Positions 45,262-57,300 of a stretch of DNA of 64,000 bases are shown here, piece by piece (positions within the stretch are counted from its first letter, which is position 1; each line of letters begins with the position of its first letter). Origin of the DNA: Serripes groenlandicus (Eukaryota; Mollusca; Bivalvia; Cardiida; Cardiidae); assembly GCA_031761405.1 (NCBI GenBank), contig JASEVX010000005.1, positions 37,680,696 to 37,744,695 of the forward strand, written 5' to 3'. A program made the position numbers and the translations under genes. Below the pieces are notes generated by a model. That model worked only from the letters and a program-made list of their open reading frames with translations. It was not told where the DNA came from and searched no databases.

Positions 45262-46869
45262 GGTCCATGAAAGACTTTGTATTGGCAAAGGCACTGGGTA
45301 TGGAACAATGTTAGTTTCTTAGAACCATTATGATGAATAACAAATTCCAAACACTTTTTAAGTAAATCTAGTTTAGTTTCTATTCTATTTTAAGTGTTTT
45401 AACGTTTTTAAAATTCTTAAAATGTAATGGGAGAAATAAAAAAAACATCAAAGAACTTTAAGGATTGAATATAAATTGAGTTTTTCTTCAAGAGCAAGTC
45501 AAAATAACAGAGAAAAAACGCATGTTCATTTTTCAAACAGTAGAGAAAACAAAAACATTACCGACGACAAATTCTCAACTTTCCCCCACTTGTAGACACA
45601 TTCACTTTTGTAGGGAAAGAAGAAATTGCTGTCTGCTATAGTTTTATTTTATGAAGTAAAAGCTTAATTGGACCAGGTCAGATCAAAACTCAACTGGAAA
45701 AGTTTTGAGAGTAAGGCAATTATGATCTAATTCATTATTGTAAAAGACATTTTTGCTTTCGATAGTAACCATTTTGGAAATGCTTAAGTGTATGACAATA
45801 TTAACCATGTCACATGAAAACAACCTTCAGAGATTTACAAAGTAATGGCAACTACAAATGAGGCATCCATGAGACTAGAACCTGATCATATAGTACTGTG
45901 ATGCAGCTTGATCTGTATCCTCTATGCTTGCAAAGTCCAAAGAGTGATTTTCAAATGACATGGCCCATATTATGGAGATTCTAATCAGAATGCTGGTTTG
46001 CAGACAGGTCAGTAAAACAATCAAGGTCGGTTTTCGTTTGGCCTAGAACCACATTCTACATTTGTCAAGTAAAATGACATAATTCCATTTCACCTCTTCC
46101 AAAATAAAAGCATTGGCTATTGTAGCTTATAGCTTACTGTAATGTCAGTTAATACCAAGTTTATATGATATAATGGTTTGCTTAATATACAATAAAGTTG
46201 CTTTTCTAATGTTGTTTTCATGTACGCTTGATAAAGAAGAAACTTTTACAAGCAAGAAAAGTATCTTTAAAAAGAGAGATAAAAAAGAGAGCACATGTAT
46301 CGACTGCTAACAAATAGTCTAGACAAGTGGAGAGATAAGTCATCAGTAAATGTCCCCCTACAAGTTCAATGCATTTACTTTTTCATAAAAATGCAGAGTT
46401 TTATATGCATGTATATATATACTATCATGTTACAGGAAACATAAAGGCCTTATCAATTCTTAGAGCTAATAAATAAATCTGACATATTGAAACTTTCTTA
46501 AACTAAGCACATAAATGTTCTTAGTAACACCAAAAGTACATAAACACATGAGAAAATATAACAAATAAATAAGTCAATGTATCAAAATAATCCACAACAA
46601 ATCTGTCTGTAGATTATGGATTATTTATCTCATTACTTCCTTCAATATTTCTAAAAGTTGGCCTGATGCTTTTATCATCAGGAATTATAGGAAAGTATGA
46701 TTATTTAATAGATTTGAAAACATGGCAAAAGCAGAATCTCTCATCATATAACAAATGTTTTCATCAAATTGCGCCTGCATGTAGGAAGGGGTCTGCTTGT
46801 TGCAAAACCCGAAAGGTTTATTATAAACATAAAATCCACTTAATAGTAGTAATCACCTTTATCAGTATC
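45262..46869. other. unannotated AT-rich interval
   Basis: I see no exon, RNA gene or recognisable repeat. Confidence 0.5.
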
Positions 46870-47065
46870 TTAACCCTTTTCCACTTTCAGACGCATTTCA
46901 ATGCATTTGTAGCACATGAATTTTGCAAATCTGTGGCAAAAGGAGCAATTACTCATAATGAGCAATATCTCCATTTTCCGCAATATTTTCAACTCCATTT
47001 GATAATTACACTTTTTTTTTTCAAAGTCATCGGCTGCAGATTAGTTGTAGGTAAGAAAGGGATAA
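46870..47065. mobile_element. CCCTTTCCC MITE
   Basis: TTAACCCTTTTCCACTTTCA at left; core GGCAAAAGGAGCAATTACTC; right end GTAGGTAAGAAAGGGATAA (TTAA decayed to ATAA). It accounts for part of the 134-codon frame at 46666-47070. Confidence 0.75.
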
Positions 47066-47882
47066 TCTAAGGGACAACATGATAGAAAGAAAGTAAAAAA
47101 TGCCCAAACACAAGCTACAAAATTCTAACTTTCCAAATGTATTATTTCTTTCTCCTCATGTTTTCAAAGCTGATTAGTCTAAAAATATCCCATTGGGTAA
47201 ACAGTAAGACCGCGCAGAGAAATATCCCCTCAAAGGCAAAATAATGTACGAATGCTATTAGATTTTCCTCAACTAAGATTAGTTACTACACCCACTGGCT
47301 ATAAAGTGTCTGGTGTTCAGTATACAAGTTAACTGTATAAATACAGCACTCAAATAGAAAGCCTGGAACGTTGGATGACACAGGCAAAAGACAAATTTTG
47401 ATGTTTATAGAGGTCTGATCAACTGTCTGGCAACATGCATGGCAGAAAACAGGGTAAAAATCAGATGACTTAATAAAATATTGAAATCCCTCTATATTTG
47501 CACTTATTAAAATCAACATTGTGGGATGATTCAAATGAGTACCATCAGCATAGGTTTTAATGATAAATATATGACATACAGGATAAACAACAGTTAATTT
47601 ATTTCTCATCAATCTTTTTGAAAAGTACAAAATTAACACAAATGAACAATTTACAAATATTAAATCATATTCAAACTCTCAAATACACTACACTCATTTC
47701 TTCATTACCAATTTATTAATATAATCCAGACTTTTCTAGTAGACACACTTGAATGATCCGGCAGTACCTAGATCTATGTATACAAGACAAACCACTTTCC
47801 AATTTGAACAAATAATAAACAAAAATTACGATTATCTAACCAGGATTACAATGTTTGTTAATCAGAGTAAAATAATAAATCT
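47066..47882. other. unannotated AT-rich interval downstream of akirin
   Basis: A 117-codon minus frame (47286-47639) has no recognisable domain and no homology I can name. It could be far 3' UTR of akirin if a distal poly(A) site is used. Confidence 0.4.
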
Positions 47883-47892
47883 TTTATTTATT
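47883..47892 (-). terminator. putative akirin poly(A) signal
   Basis: Two overlapping AATAAA hexamers on the minus strand, about 435 bases after the YVS stop codon and just beyond the MITE at 47922-48128. If used, the MITE is part of the 3' UTR. Confidence 0.4.
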
Positions 47893-47917
47893 TTCTCTCC
47901 ACTTTTTTGAATAAGTT

Positions 47918-48132
47918 TTAACCCTTTCCCTCATATAGACGCTTTCCGACGCCTCTGCAGCAGATGGCTTTTGGAAAACATAGTGACAAAAGAAGAAATT
48001 GCACAAAACGTGTAATTTCTCCTTTTGCCACAATGTTTTCCACTTTTTGTCATATGAATGGATAACCTATGTTTTAACAAAATACGTTCAAAGTCGTCTG
48101 CTGCAGAATTGTCGTACGAGGTAAAGGGTTAA
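47918..48132. mobile_element. CCCTTTCCC MITE with TTAA duplication, in akirin 3' UTR region
   Basis: TTAA at 47918-47921 and 48129-48132. Ends CCCTTTCCCTCATATAGACG and TCGTACGAGGTAAAGGG. Well preserved (GACGCCTCTGCAGCAGATGG, GTCGTCTGCTGCAGAATTGT). Confidence 0.85.
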
Positions 48133-48325
48133 AACATTTGTGGATACTTTTATGAACCTGTCCTATCAAGACTTAGCTAATAAGTACCGACACATAAATA
48201 GAGAATACTGTTATGAGAAGCTACATCTGTACATGCCCCATTTAGACACTGGTAAACTGCACGATAAGACCACTCCTAATTCCACACCACATCCAACATC
48301 TATCCATTCTAACACTCGGCATAAC

Positions 48326-48336
48326 TCAAGATACAT
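48326..48336 (-). CDS. akirin: akirin terminal exon, 11 coding bases
   Basis: A strong acceptor (GTTATTCTCTTTCAG) at 48337-48351 is followed by ATGTATCTTGA. With the T left over from the previous exon this reads TAT-GTA-TCT-TGA: Tyr-Val-Ser-stop. YVS is the C-terminal tripeptide of vertebrate akirins, and the intron position (within the Tyr codon) fits the known small terminal exon. The exon continues as 3' UTR to the left. Found by searching for the expected ending; support is the coincidence of acceptor, phase and peptide. Confidence 0.8.
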
Positions 48337-51300
48337 CTGAAAGAGAATAACATTTTTTATTTATAACTTTCCCACATGAGCAGATCACTTTTGAAAATAT
48401 AGTTACAAAGAAAGAAATTGCACAAAATAAGCAAATTTTTACTTCTAGTACTTGTGTCACAAATTGTTCACCTCTTTTTAATAATTATACTTTCATTTAT
48501 CCTTTATAGAGAATTTAACATAATTAGACTTTATATATTGACTAATAGGATTCAAATTTGTCTACTGCAGTTTTACTGTTTGTGAGAAAGGGTTATTATT
48601 GCAATGTCTAGTGAAAAAGGGTCCAATGCATGACCTCATTCTGTCTCACATAAAGTGATATTAAACTAGTTTGGCTACAATTCTAGCTTATGTCAGAAGT
48701 AACATTTATCATACTATGGTTCTTCTTAGAGAACCTAGTAAAGGTAGACTGTGAAAAATTGTATGGGCTTGACCAAAGTCTTCACTGTTCTAATGAGAAA
48801 TATGACACCAACGTCACATCACGCAGGTCATTTATAGCAGAACTCAAATCATTATCTTTTCCGACATATAAAAAAAATCTCAACGGACGACTTTGAAAGT
48901 ATCTAGGCAAAAGTTTGGAAAATCTCTTTAGAAAAGGAGAAATGGCTCATTATAATTCATAAATTGTACAGAATTAGCCACGAAAAGGTATTATAAATGA
49001 GCGAAAAAGAAATGCAACACAGTGACAGTCAGCGATGGCTGATAGACAAAATAACAGGTATTTCTCATGATCAGGTTAGCATCTTTTTAAACAGATACGG
49101 ATCAGTGTGATGTCTCAGCAGCAAACAGATTTTGAAAACTAGCAATATGTTTTTCCACATTACAACTTTGAAAAGAAATATTCTATCAGGTGAGCTTAGA
49201 AGTTATCATGTTTCAATGACTAATTTTGACATTACTAACAGGCCATTTTGTGGCCGATATTTGAACCAATTCCCAAGCCCCAAAAATATTCATTTATTCC
49301 CAGCCTTGTATCGGAAATTCACCTAGAAATTTGGTTATTTATCCCTTTTCCATAATGTTTTCAGAAGTTGTCTGATGTGTCAAGTCATATGCACCAAAGA
49401 ACGAGATTAAAAAGGTTTAAATAGATACTTATAAATTTAAATTTATACCAAGTTTCTCGTGCCGGACAAGTTTTGGAAATATGCACGCTCATACATGTAT
49501 ACACTGAAGTTCAGTTACTGAACCGCCATTGTGACAGCTAAATTGAGCTCAACCCAAGCGGGCTCGACAATAATGGCAACTCAAGTGTTAACAAGATTAT
49601 TCTTCAATTTGTTTAATATGGTGACCTAGTTTTTGAACGACATGACCCATGTTTAAACTTGGCCTCATATCATCAAGACAAACATTCTGATAGTTTTAAC
49701 ATGCTCAAGATAAAACATGCAGCCTCCAGGGTGTTAACAAGATTTTCCTTCAATTTGCCCCAGTGACCTAGTTTTTGGACTCACATGACCCAGTTTCAAA
49801 TCAGTCCAAGTTTTGATGGAGATATATGTTCTGGTAAATTTTCATAAAGATCAGATGCAAAATGTGGCATTGAGAGTGTTAACAAGGAAATTGTTGACAA
49901 CACACATCACAATAGCTCACCTTGAGCACTGTGCTTAAGTGAGCTAAAAATAAAAAAGTTATGAAACCAATACCACCCCATCTGCTAAAGCTAAAGAGCT
50001 GCATTGTCTCCAATCATTAAGACCCATTAATCAGCGCTTACGGTTCAAGCAAGGTCTGAATGCAACCTCCACAGTGTTAACAAGATCTATATTTTTTTTT
50101 ACCTGATATGACCTATATTCCAACATGAACTAGATATCACCAAGACGACATTCTGACAAAGTTTCAACTTGCTCAAAGTAAAAAATGCGGCCTCCGGAGT
50201 TTGAACAATATTTTCCTTTATTGACCTTGTTTCTGACCGAATATAACCCATATTCGAACTTGACCTATATATCATTCAGCTCAACATTCTGACCAAAAAA
50301 TGCGGCTTCTAGTGTAAACAAGATTCCCCTTCAATTTGGCCTAGTGATCTACTTTCTGACCCAATATGACCCATATTGCACTTGACCTAGAAATTTGTAA
50401 TTTCAAACTTTTGAAGCAAACATTGCGGCCACTAGAGTGTTAACAAGATTTTGCTTCAAGTTGACCTTGCGACCTACTTTTTGACCCAACATGACCCATG
50501 TTAGAACTTGACTTACATATAATCAAGAAAAACATTCTGAAAATTGTTCATCATGCTCAAGTTAAAATTGCAGTATCCAGAATGTTAACAAGATTTTCCT
50601 TCAATTTAACCTAGTGACCTACTTTTTGACCCATCATGACCCATTTTCGAACTTGACCTACATATCATCAAGACAAACATTCTGATAAAGTTTCAACATG
50701 CTCAAGTTGAAAATGTAGCCTCTAGTGTTAACAAGCTTACCCTTCAATTTGGCCTAGTGACCTAGTTTTTGACCCTGTGTGACCCATATTCGAACTTGCC
50801 TTTATATATATCATCAACTTGATCAAGACAAACATTCTGATAAAGTTTCAAACTGCTGAAGCAAAAATTGATTTTTGACCCGACATGACCCATGTTCGAA
50901 CTTGACCTACATATCATCAAGACAATTCAATATGCTCAAGTTGCAAATGTGGCCTCCAGAGTGTTAACAAGATTTCCCTTCAATTTGACCTAGTGACATA
51001 GTTTTTGACCTCATATGGCCCAAGATTTGATGGAGATGAATGTTCTGATAAACTTTCATGAAGATTGGATGCAAAATGTAGCCTGTAGAGTGTTAACAAG
51101 AGCAAATGTTGACGACGCATGATGGACGGACGCCAGAAATGTGATCAAAATAGCTCACATTGCACTTTGTGCATAGGTGAGTTAAAAATATAAAAGTTAT
51201 GAAACCAATACCAACCCATCTGCTAAAGCTAAAGAGCTGCATTGTCTCCAATAATTAAGACCCATTAAACTGGCACTTACGGTTTCAAGCAAGGGTCAGA

Positions 51301-54300
51301 CTGTGGCAGCAATTTTATTGAGCGTCTCCAAGCCACAGGGGCATAAAATGGCTGCATAACTTAATCATTCATTGCCAACATGATAGATAGAAAATTACTT
51401 ACAGCTAACAGAGTCTCCAGTAAATCGCTTCTGTATCTGGTCATGATTGAATTTCAAAAATGCTTCATATTGTTCTGGAAAAATGAAACAAACAATTTCA
51501 AGTTTCAAATTTAAACACAAATGATTTGAGAAAATCATTCAGTGCCTAATAAGTGATTGAAATAAATTAAAATTTTAAACGGACACTCTTGATGAAACAA
51601 TATACATGTATATATATCAAGAGTGTTCCAACTTCCAAGTCCAAGTAACACATGTGTCGCCTGCAGAACACAGTACAATAATTGAGAAAATGATCCGACT
51701 AAGTGACAAAGGAGATTAACTACCGAAATCCAAGCAAAGAATAGTCATGTGGTGCTTTGAGAGTAATAAGTGCAGTTGTTTCATTTTGCTGCACATCCTG
51801 AGCCCTACTGACTCATTAAATTTTTGTTTCTCATTAAAATAGGAAAAAACTGTTTATTTACATTTACATTTACTCCTTGTTTTGTGAAAAACACTTGAAA
51901 GCACTCATTGAAAGAAATTTCAAAATGAAACAATATATGTGCAGGGCCTGCTCTGGGTTGGATTTTTCTTTTTCCAAATTGAAAAATAAATCGCCTCTTT
52001 TTTTTTAGGAGCTAATTATACAGCCCTGCCCCGTGGTGGCTATTTTTTTTACCAACCACCATGGCTTAAAGGAATCTTGTAGAGTGTCACCAAAGGAATG
52101 TTTCTGCAAAATTATTTGAAAATCGGCCTGACACTTTTGGAGAAGATTTTTTAAGTTTGCTCTTTAGCCATATAGGCAAAATAGCCCCGCCCTGTGACGG
52201 CCATGTTTTTTTACCAATCAACATGGCTTGAAGGAATCTGATAGAGGGTCACCCATGGAACATTTCTACATAATTATTTGAAAATCTGCTGAACACTTTT
52301 TGAGAAGAAGATTATTTAAGTTTTCACTATAGCTATATAAGGCAAAAAAGCCCCGCCCCCTGGCGGCCATGTTTTTCGCCCAATCAAAATTTCTTGAAGG
52401 AATCTAATAAAGGGTCACCCAAGGAACATTCCTACAAAATTATTTGAAAATCGGCCTGACACTTTCGGAGAAGAAGATTTTTTAAGTTCTCACTATTTTT
52501 TTCTTTCGGTTGTCATGGAAACCAGAATTTTGAATGGATCAAAAAAATTTGAAGGAATTTAGTAGAGGACATTGAGAGGATGCTTCCCATGAAGTTTCAA
52601 CCAAATTGGCCAAGTGGTTAGGGAGAAGAAGTCGTTTAAAGGAAAAAGTTAACGCACACACGGACGCACGACGGACAATTCGCCATGACATAAGCTCGAC
52701 TGGCTTTCAGCCAGTGGAGCTAAAAATTATTCTGACAAGATTAAAAATGCAACCCTGAGTGTTAACAAGATTTTCCTTCATTTGGCCTAGTGATCTATAT
52801 TTTGTTTACCTGATATGAACCATATTCCAACATGGACTAGATATCATCAAGACAAACATTCTGACAAAGTTTCAACTTGCTCAAAGTAAAAATGTTTCTG
52901 ACCCAATATGACCCATATTCGATCTTGACCTAATATATAATTCAGAAAAAACATTCTGAAAAAATTTCAAGCTGCTGAAGCAAAAATTACAGCCTCCAGA
53001 GTGTTAACAAGATTTTCCATCAATTTGACCTAGTGACCTACTTTTTGACAAGGCATTTATTGGAACCTGTATTCAAGGTCAGGGTTCAACATTAACTTTT
53101 TTAGTTACTGGACCAGTGGTCCAGTAAGTTTTGGAATGCACTAGACCTGACCTTATCTCAACTGGACCAGCCAATGAATGTTATCAATGATGCAATATAC
53201 CAAGAAAGGATTAATTTTGTAAATCTTCAGTTTGTAGTGTATATTTGGATTGATATTCAAATTAACAGTAAAACACAAATGATACAGTACTTTTTTCTTA
53301 TCTTATAATTTTTCTGAAGTTAGAACATCATATAATAATAAATATTAACCCTTTCCCACATACAGACGCTTTCTGACACCAGTGACCTCTGCAGGACTGC
53401 AGCAGACGACTTTTGAAAACATTGTGACATGATTGAGCAATTTCTCATTTTTCCACAATGGCAATGTTTTCAATTCTTTTCAATAATTATACCTGCATTT
53501 ATGGAGTTTCTCTGCTTCAGATTTGTTGCATGTGGGAAAGGGGTAATATGCTGTATTACAGTAAGTAATTGAAATATGTCACTGTGTGCCACAAATAACA
53601 AACATGCACATGTCTTGAACACAGTCTGTGAGTGTGTATAGTTAAATTGTCAAAGTCTGGCCGACTGGCTCTCTGTCCCCAATGCCAACTGAGTTCCAGG
53701 GTTCGCTGGGCGTTGTAATCCTCATTACAGCTTCTTGGACTATTCCATTCCTTTTCTTTATTGTTACTACCGCTGTCATCATTTTTATCGGAAGAAAATC
53801 CGAATTGAAACAGTTTATTTGACATTATGATGATTTTACGATCGGCTGCTACGGTAAACAATGTAAACATACCGGAAATTAGTCTAAACTGTTGTCGTAA
53901 CATTTGAGATGCCAAAGCAATCAGCTTAATATAAAGCTAGCATTCGTGTTTATACTTGAATCAAACACTTTAATTTACTATAAATTAGACTAATGTTGCG
54001 TAAACATGCAAAGAAAAAACAAGATTACTAATTGAAATTGGTTTTTACAACTAATTTTTAGAAGAGAAATCGCAACTTTTCAGACATTTCAATATCGGCT
54101 GCTAACGATTTTAAAAATTGGGATCCCAAAAATTACGACAATAGTTTAGAACAATTTCCGGTATGTTTACATTGTTTTCTTTAGCAGCCGATATTGTATG
54201 TCCAAAAAGACATTCGAGAGGAGAATCGGCAGTCAATATTTTCGACCGTAAATCTATCGGATCCTTTGATTTGTTTGACAACAAATTTGGGCAGATATTG

Positions 54301-57300
54301 ATGGAATAGGAACACGACCAGTCGGTCTTGCCAGATGCTAATGTAGCTAGACCGGACCAATGAACTACTAGTGAATGTCGTTCGGTCGTGCGTTAATGTC
54401 GAACCCTGAAGGTTGGCCTAGATATCATTAAGATCAAACATTCTGACCAAATTTGAAGCTGCTGAAGCAAAATTTTCCTTCGATTTGGCCTAGTGACCTA
54501 GTTTTGAACAGACATGACCAATAATCGAACTTGGCCTACATATGATCAAGATAAGCACTAATCAAGTTTCAAAATGTTCAAGTTAAAAATGCAGCATAAA
54601 GAGTGTTAACAAGATTTCCCTTCATTTTGACCTAGTGATCTAGTTTCTGACCCAATATGACCCATATTCGAACTTGACCTAGATATAATTCAGACAAACA
54701 TTCTGACAAAATTTCAAATTGCGGCTGATAGGATTTTCCTTCAATTTGACTTAGTGACCTACTTTTTGACCAGACATGTCCCATATTTGAACTTGGCCTA
54801 CATATCATCAAGACAAGCATTCTGATAAAGTTTCAACGTGCTCAATTTAAACAAGAGGGCCATGATGGCCCTGGAATTGCTCACCTGATTTTTTTTTTCA
54901 CTTTAGCTATATAAGCCCCGCCCCTGGCGGCCATAGTTTACGACCAATCAACTTGGCTTGAAGGAATGTGATAGAGGGTCTCCCTAGGAACATTTCTACA
55001 AAATTATTTGAAAATCAGCCTTACACTTTCGGAGAAGAAGATTTTTTAAGTTTTCACTATAGCCATATGAGGCAAAATAGCCCCACCCCCCTGGCGGCCA
55101 TGTTTTTCAACCAATCAACATGGCTTGAAGTAATCTGACAGAGGGTCATCCAAGGAACATTTCTACAAAATTATTTGAAAATCTGCCGACCAGTTTGGGA
55201 GAAGAAGATTTTTTAAGTTTTCACTATAGCCATATAAGGCAAAATAGCCCCGCCCCCCCTGGCGGCCATGTTTTTCGACTATCAACTTGGCTTGAAGGAA
55301 TCTGATAGAGGGTCATCCAAGGAACATTTCTACAAAATTATTTGAAAATCGGCCTGACACTTTCGGAGAAGAAGATTTTTTAAGTTTTCACTATAGCCAT
55401 ATAAGGCAAAATAGCCCCGCCCTCCTGGCGGCCAGGGGTTTTTTTCTGAAAAAGGGGAAGGGGCCTGGGGCCTTTGAGAAGGGGAAAATTTCGCGGCGTT
55501 TTAGAAAAAAGGGGAAAAATTGTAAACTAGTATAATGTGCATGTTTAACTTTTATCATTACAAGGCCATCTGTCTATTTTTCATGTTCTTGAACTCCTAC
55601 ACTAGATTTTCATAATCCAGTTCACTTAAACTATACCACTGTCAAGGGTCGAAATTAGCAAGATTTTCTACTTGCATTTTTTCGCAAGAGCTATTTTTTG
55701 TTACTTGCTAAATGAGAAAACAACTTATTAGAACTTTAACTTTAAGCAACACAATGTGAACTACAATAGTGCAATACACTATTATGGTCAATCATAAATG
55801 TAATGTAAACATGGTCCAAAACATGCTGTGAAAAGAAGCTGCTCAGACTGTCAGATATACAACATAGTCTAGAAACTGTGTTTCAATTTCTGGCTCCATA
55901 TGGCAAAGTATGGGGTCTTTTCTGAATTAGTCAAGACAACATCCATGTTGTCACAGCAGTTTTTGGGTCATATTCTCTAGGGGCAACAACATCAGCAACT
56001 TTAATTCTCATCAAAATATCAAGTATTTCAGCACCAAGCCTACACCTCAAGTCAAATTGTATTCTGTTCATTGTGGAAAGATAAATGAGATTTAAGCTAA
56101 TGTTACAAAAATTAAATATGAAAAAAAAAAAAAAAAAAAAATTTTTTTTTCCTAGGGGAATTTATATTTTTAGGGGAAAAACTATGCTTATTTTCCGGGG
56201 GGAAGGGGCCGTTAAACGGCCCCTTTTATATAAGGAAAAAAAGCCCTGGCGGCCATGTTTTTTCACCAATCAACTTGGCTTGAAGGAATCTGATAGAGGG
56301 TCATCCAAGGAACATTTCCACAAAATTATTTTAAAATCGGCCAGACACTTTTGGAGAAGAAGATTTTTTGAGTTTTCACTATAGCCATATAAGGCAAAAT
56401 AGCCCCGCCCCCCTGGCGGCCATGTTTTTCGACTAATCAACATGGCTTGAAGGAATCTGATAGATGGTCATCCAAGGAACATTTCTACAAAATTATTTGA
56501 AAATCTGCCAACCAGTTTGGGAGAAGAAGAATTTTGAAGTTTTTTTCATTTCGTTGCCATGGAAACCAGAATTCTGCATGGATCCCAAAAATTTGAAGGA
56601 AATCTGGTGAGGTCATTGAGAGGATGCTTTCTGTGAAGTTTCATCCCAATTGACCCACCGGTTACTGAGGAGAAGAAGTTGACGCACGATGGACGCCGGA
56701 CAAAAGGCGATCACAATAACTCACCTTGAGCAAAGCTCAGGTGAGCTAAAAAGCGGCTTCCAGAGTGTTAACAAGATTTTCCTTCAATTTGACAGTGACC
56801 TACTTTTTGATCTCATGTATGGCCCAGTTTCGAACTTGTCCAAAATTTGATGGATAAACATTCATGAAGACATTGTTGACGCTGGACAAAATGTGATCAC
56901 AATAGCTCACCTCGAGCACAGGTGAGCTAAAAACGGGCGACGTAAAAAAGTGGTCACTGGTTTCTGTATTTGTATCAAATGGTAGTGTTTAATCAGAGAT
57001 AATCGAAAACAGTCACGGTTTGTCGTAAAATGATTTCCCAAACAGCTATATCTTTCAAGATTTCCTTTCCCCACTTATTTTCGCAACTTTAAAATGGCGA
57101 ACGACAGCACGGGCCCTGTATTTTCATTTTCTTCAGACTGAAAAATGTTTGCCTCGTCTTGGAAGCTCACTATTCTGCCACTAGAAAGTCAAATGTTTCA
57201 CAACGTACAACAAAAAATTATTCCTTTAGTATAAATCGGCGAAAAAACAGATGAACAAACTTGTACTGAAAAATAGTTATCCCTCAACAATAAATCATGA

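Larger units (their letters stand above)
53080..54408. mobile_element. hAT-like DNA element with 5-bp target duplication
   Basis: TIRs CAGGGTTCAACATTAAC (53080) and, inverted, CAGGGTTCGACATTAAC (ending 54408). AAGGT flanks it at 53075-53079 and 54409-54413. The interrupted repeat gives the empty site. CAGGG ends with 5-bp duplications suit the hAT5-type group. A near-perfect hairpin (ACTGGACCAGTGGTCCAGT) lies just inside the left end. No intact transposase is present. Confidence 0.85.
52739..56935 (+). repeat. 140-bp tandem-core host array split by two large insertions
   Basis: Array pieces at 52739-53079, 54409-54851 and 56749-56935 belong together: monomer text broken at 53079 resumes at 54409, and text broken at 54851 (GTGCTCAATTTAAA) resumes at 56749 (AAGCGGCTTCCAGAGTG). 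The 3' end with CTCACCTCGAGCACAGGTGA, GCTAAAA is at about 56906-56935. Confidence 0.85.

Noticed and set aside
46666..47070. 134-codon + ORF
   Set aside because: Its second half lies in a MITE and the first half has no domain.
51395..51402. akirin stop codon TAA by read-through of the 51403 exon
   Set aside because: It would give a Cys-Lys ending and ignore a consensus donor; the YVS exon fits better. Kept as the alternative.
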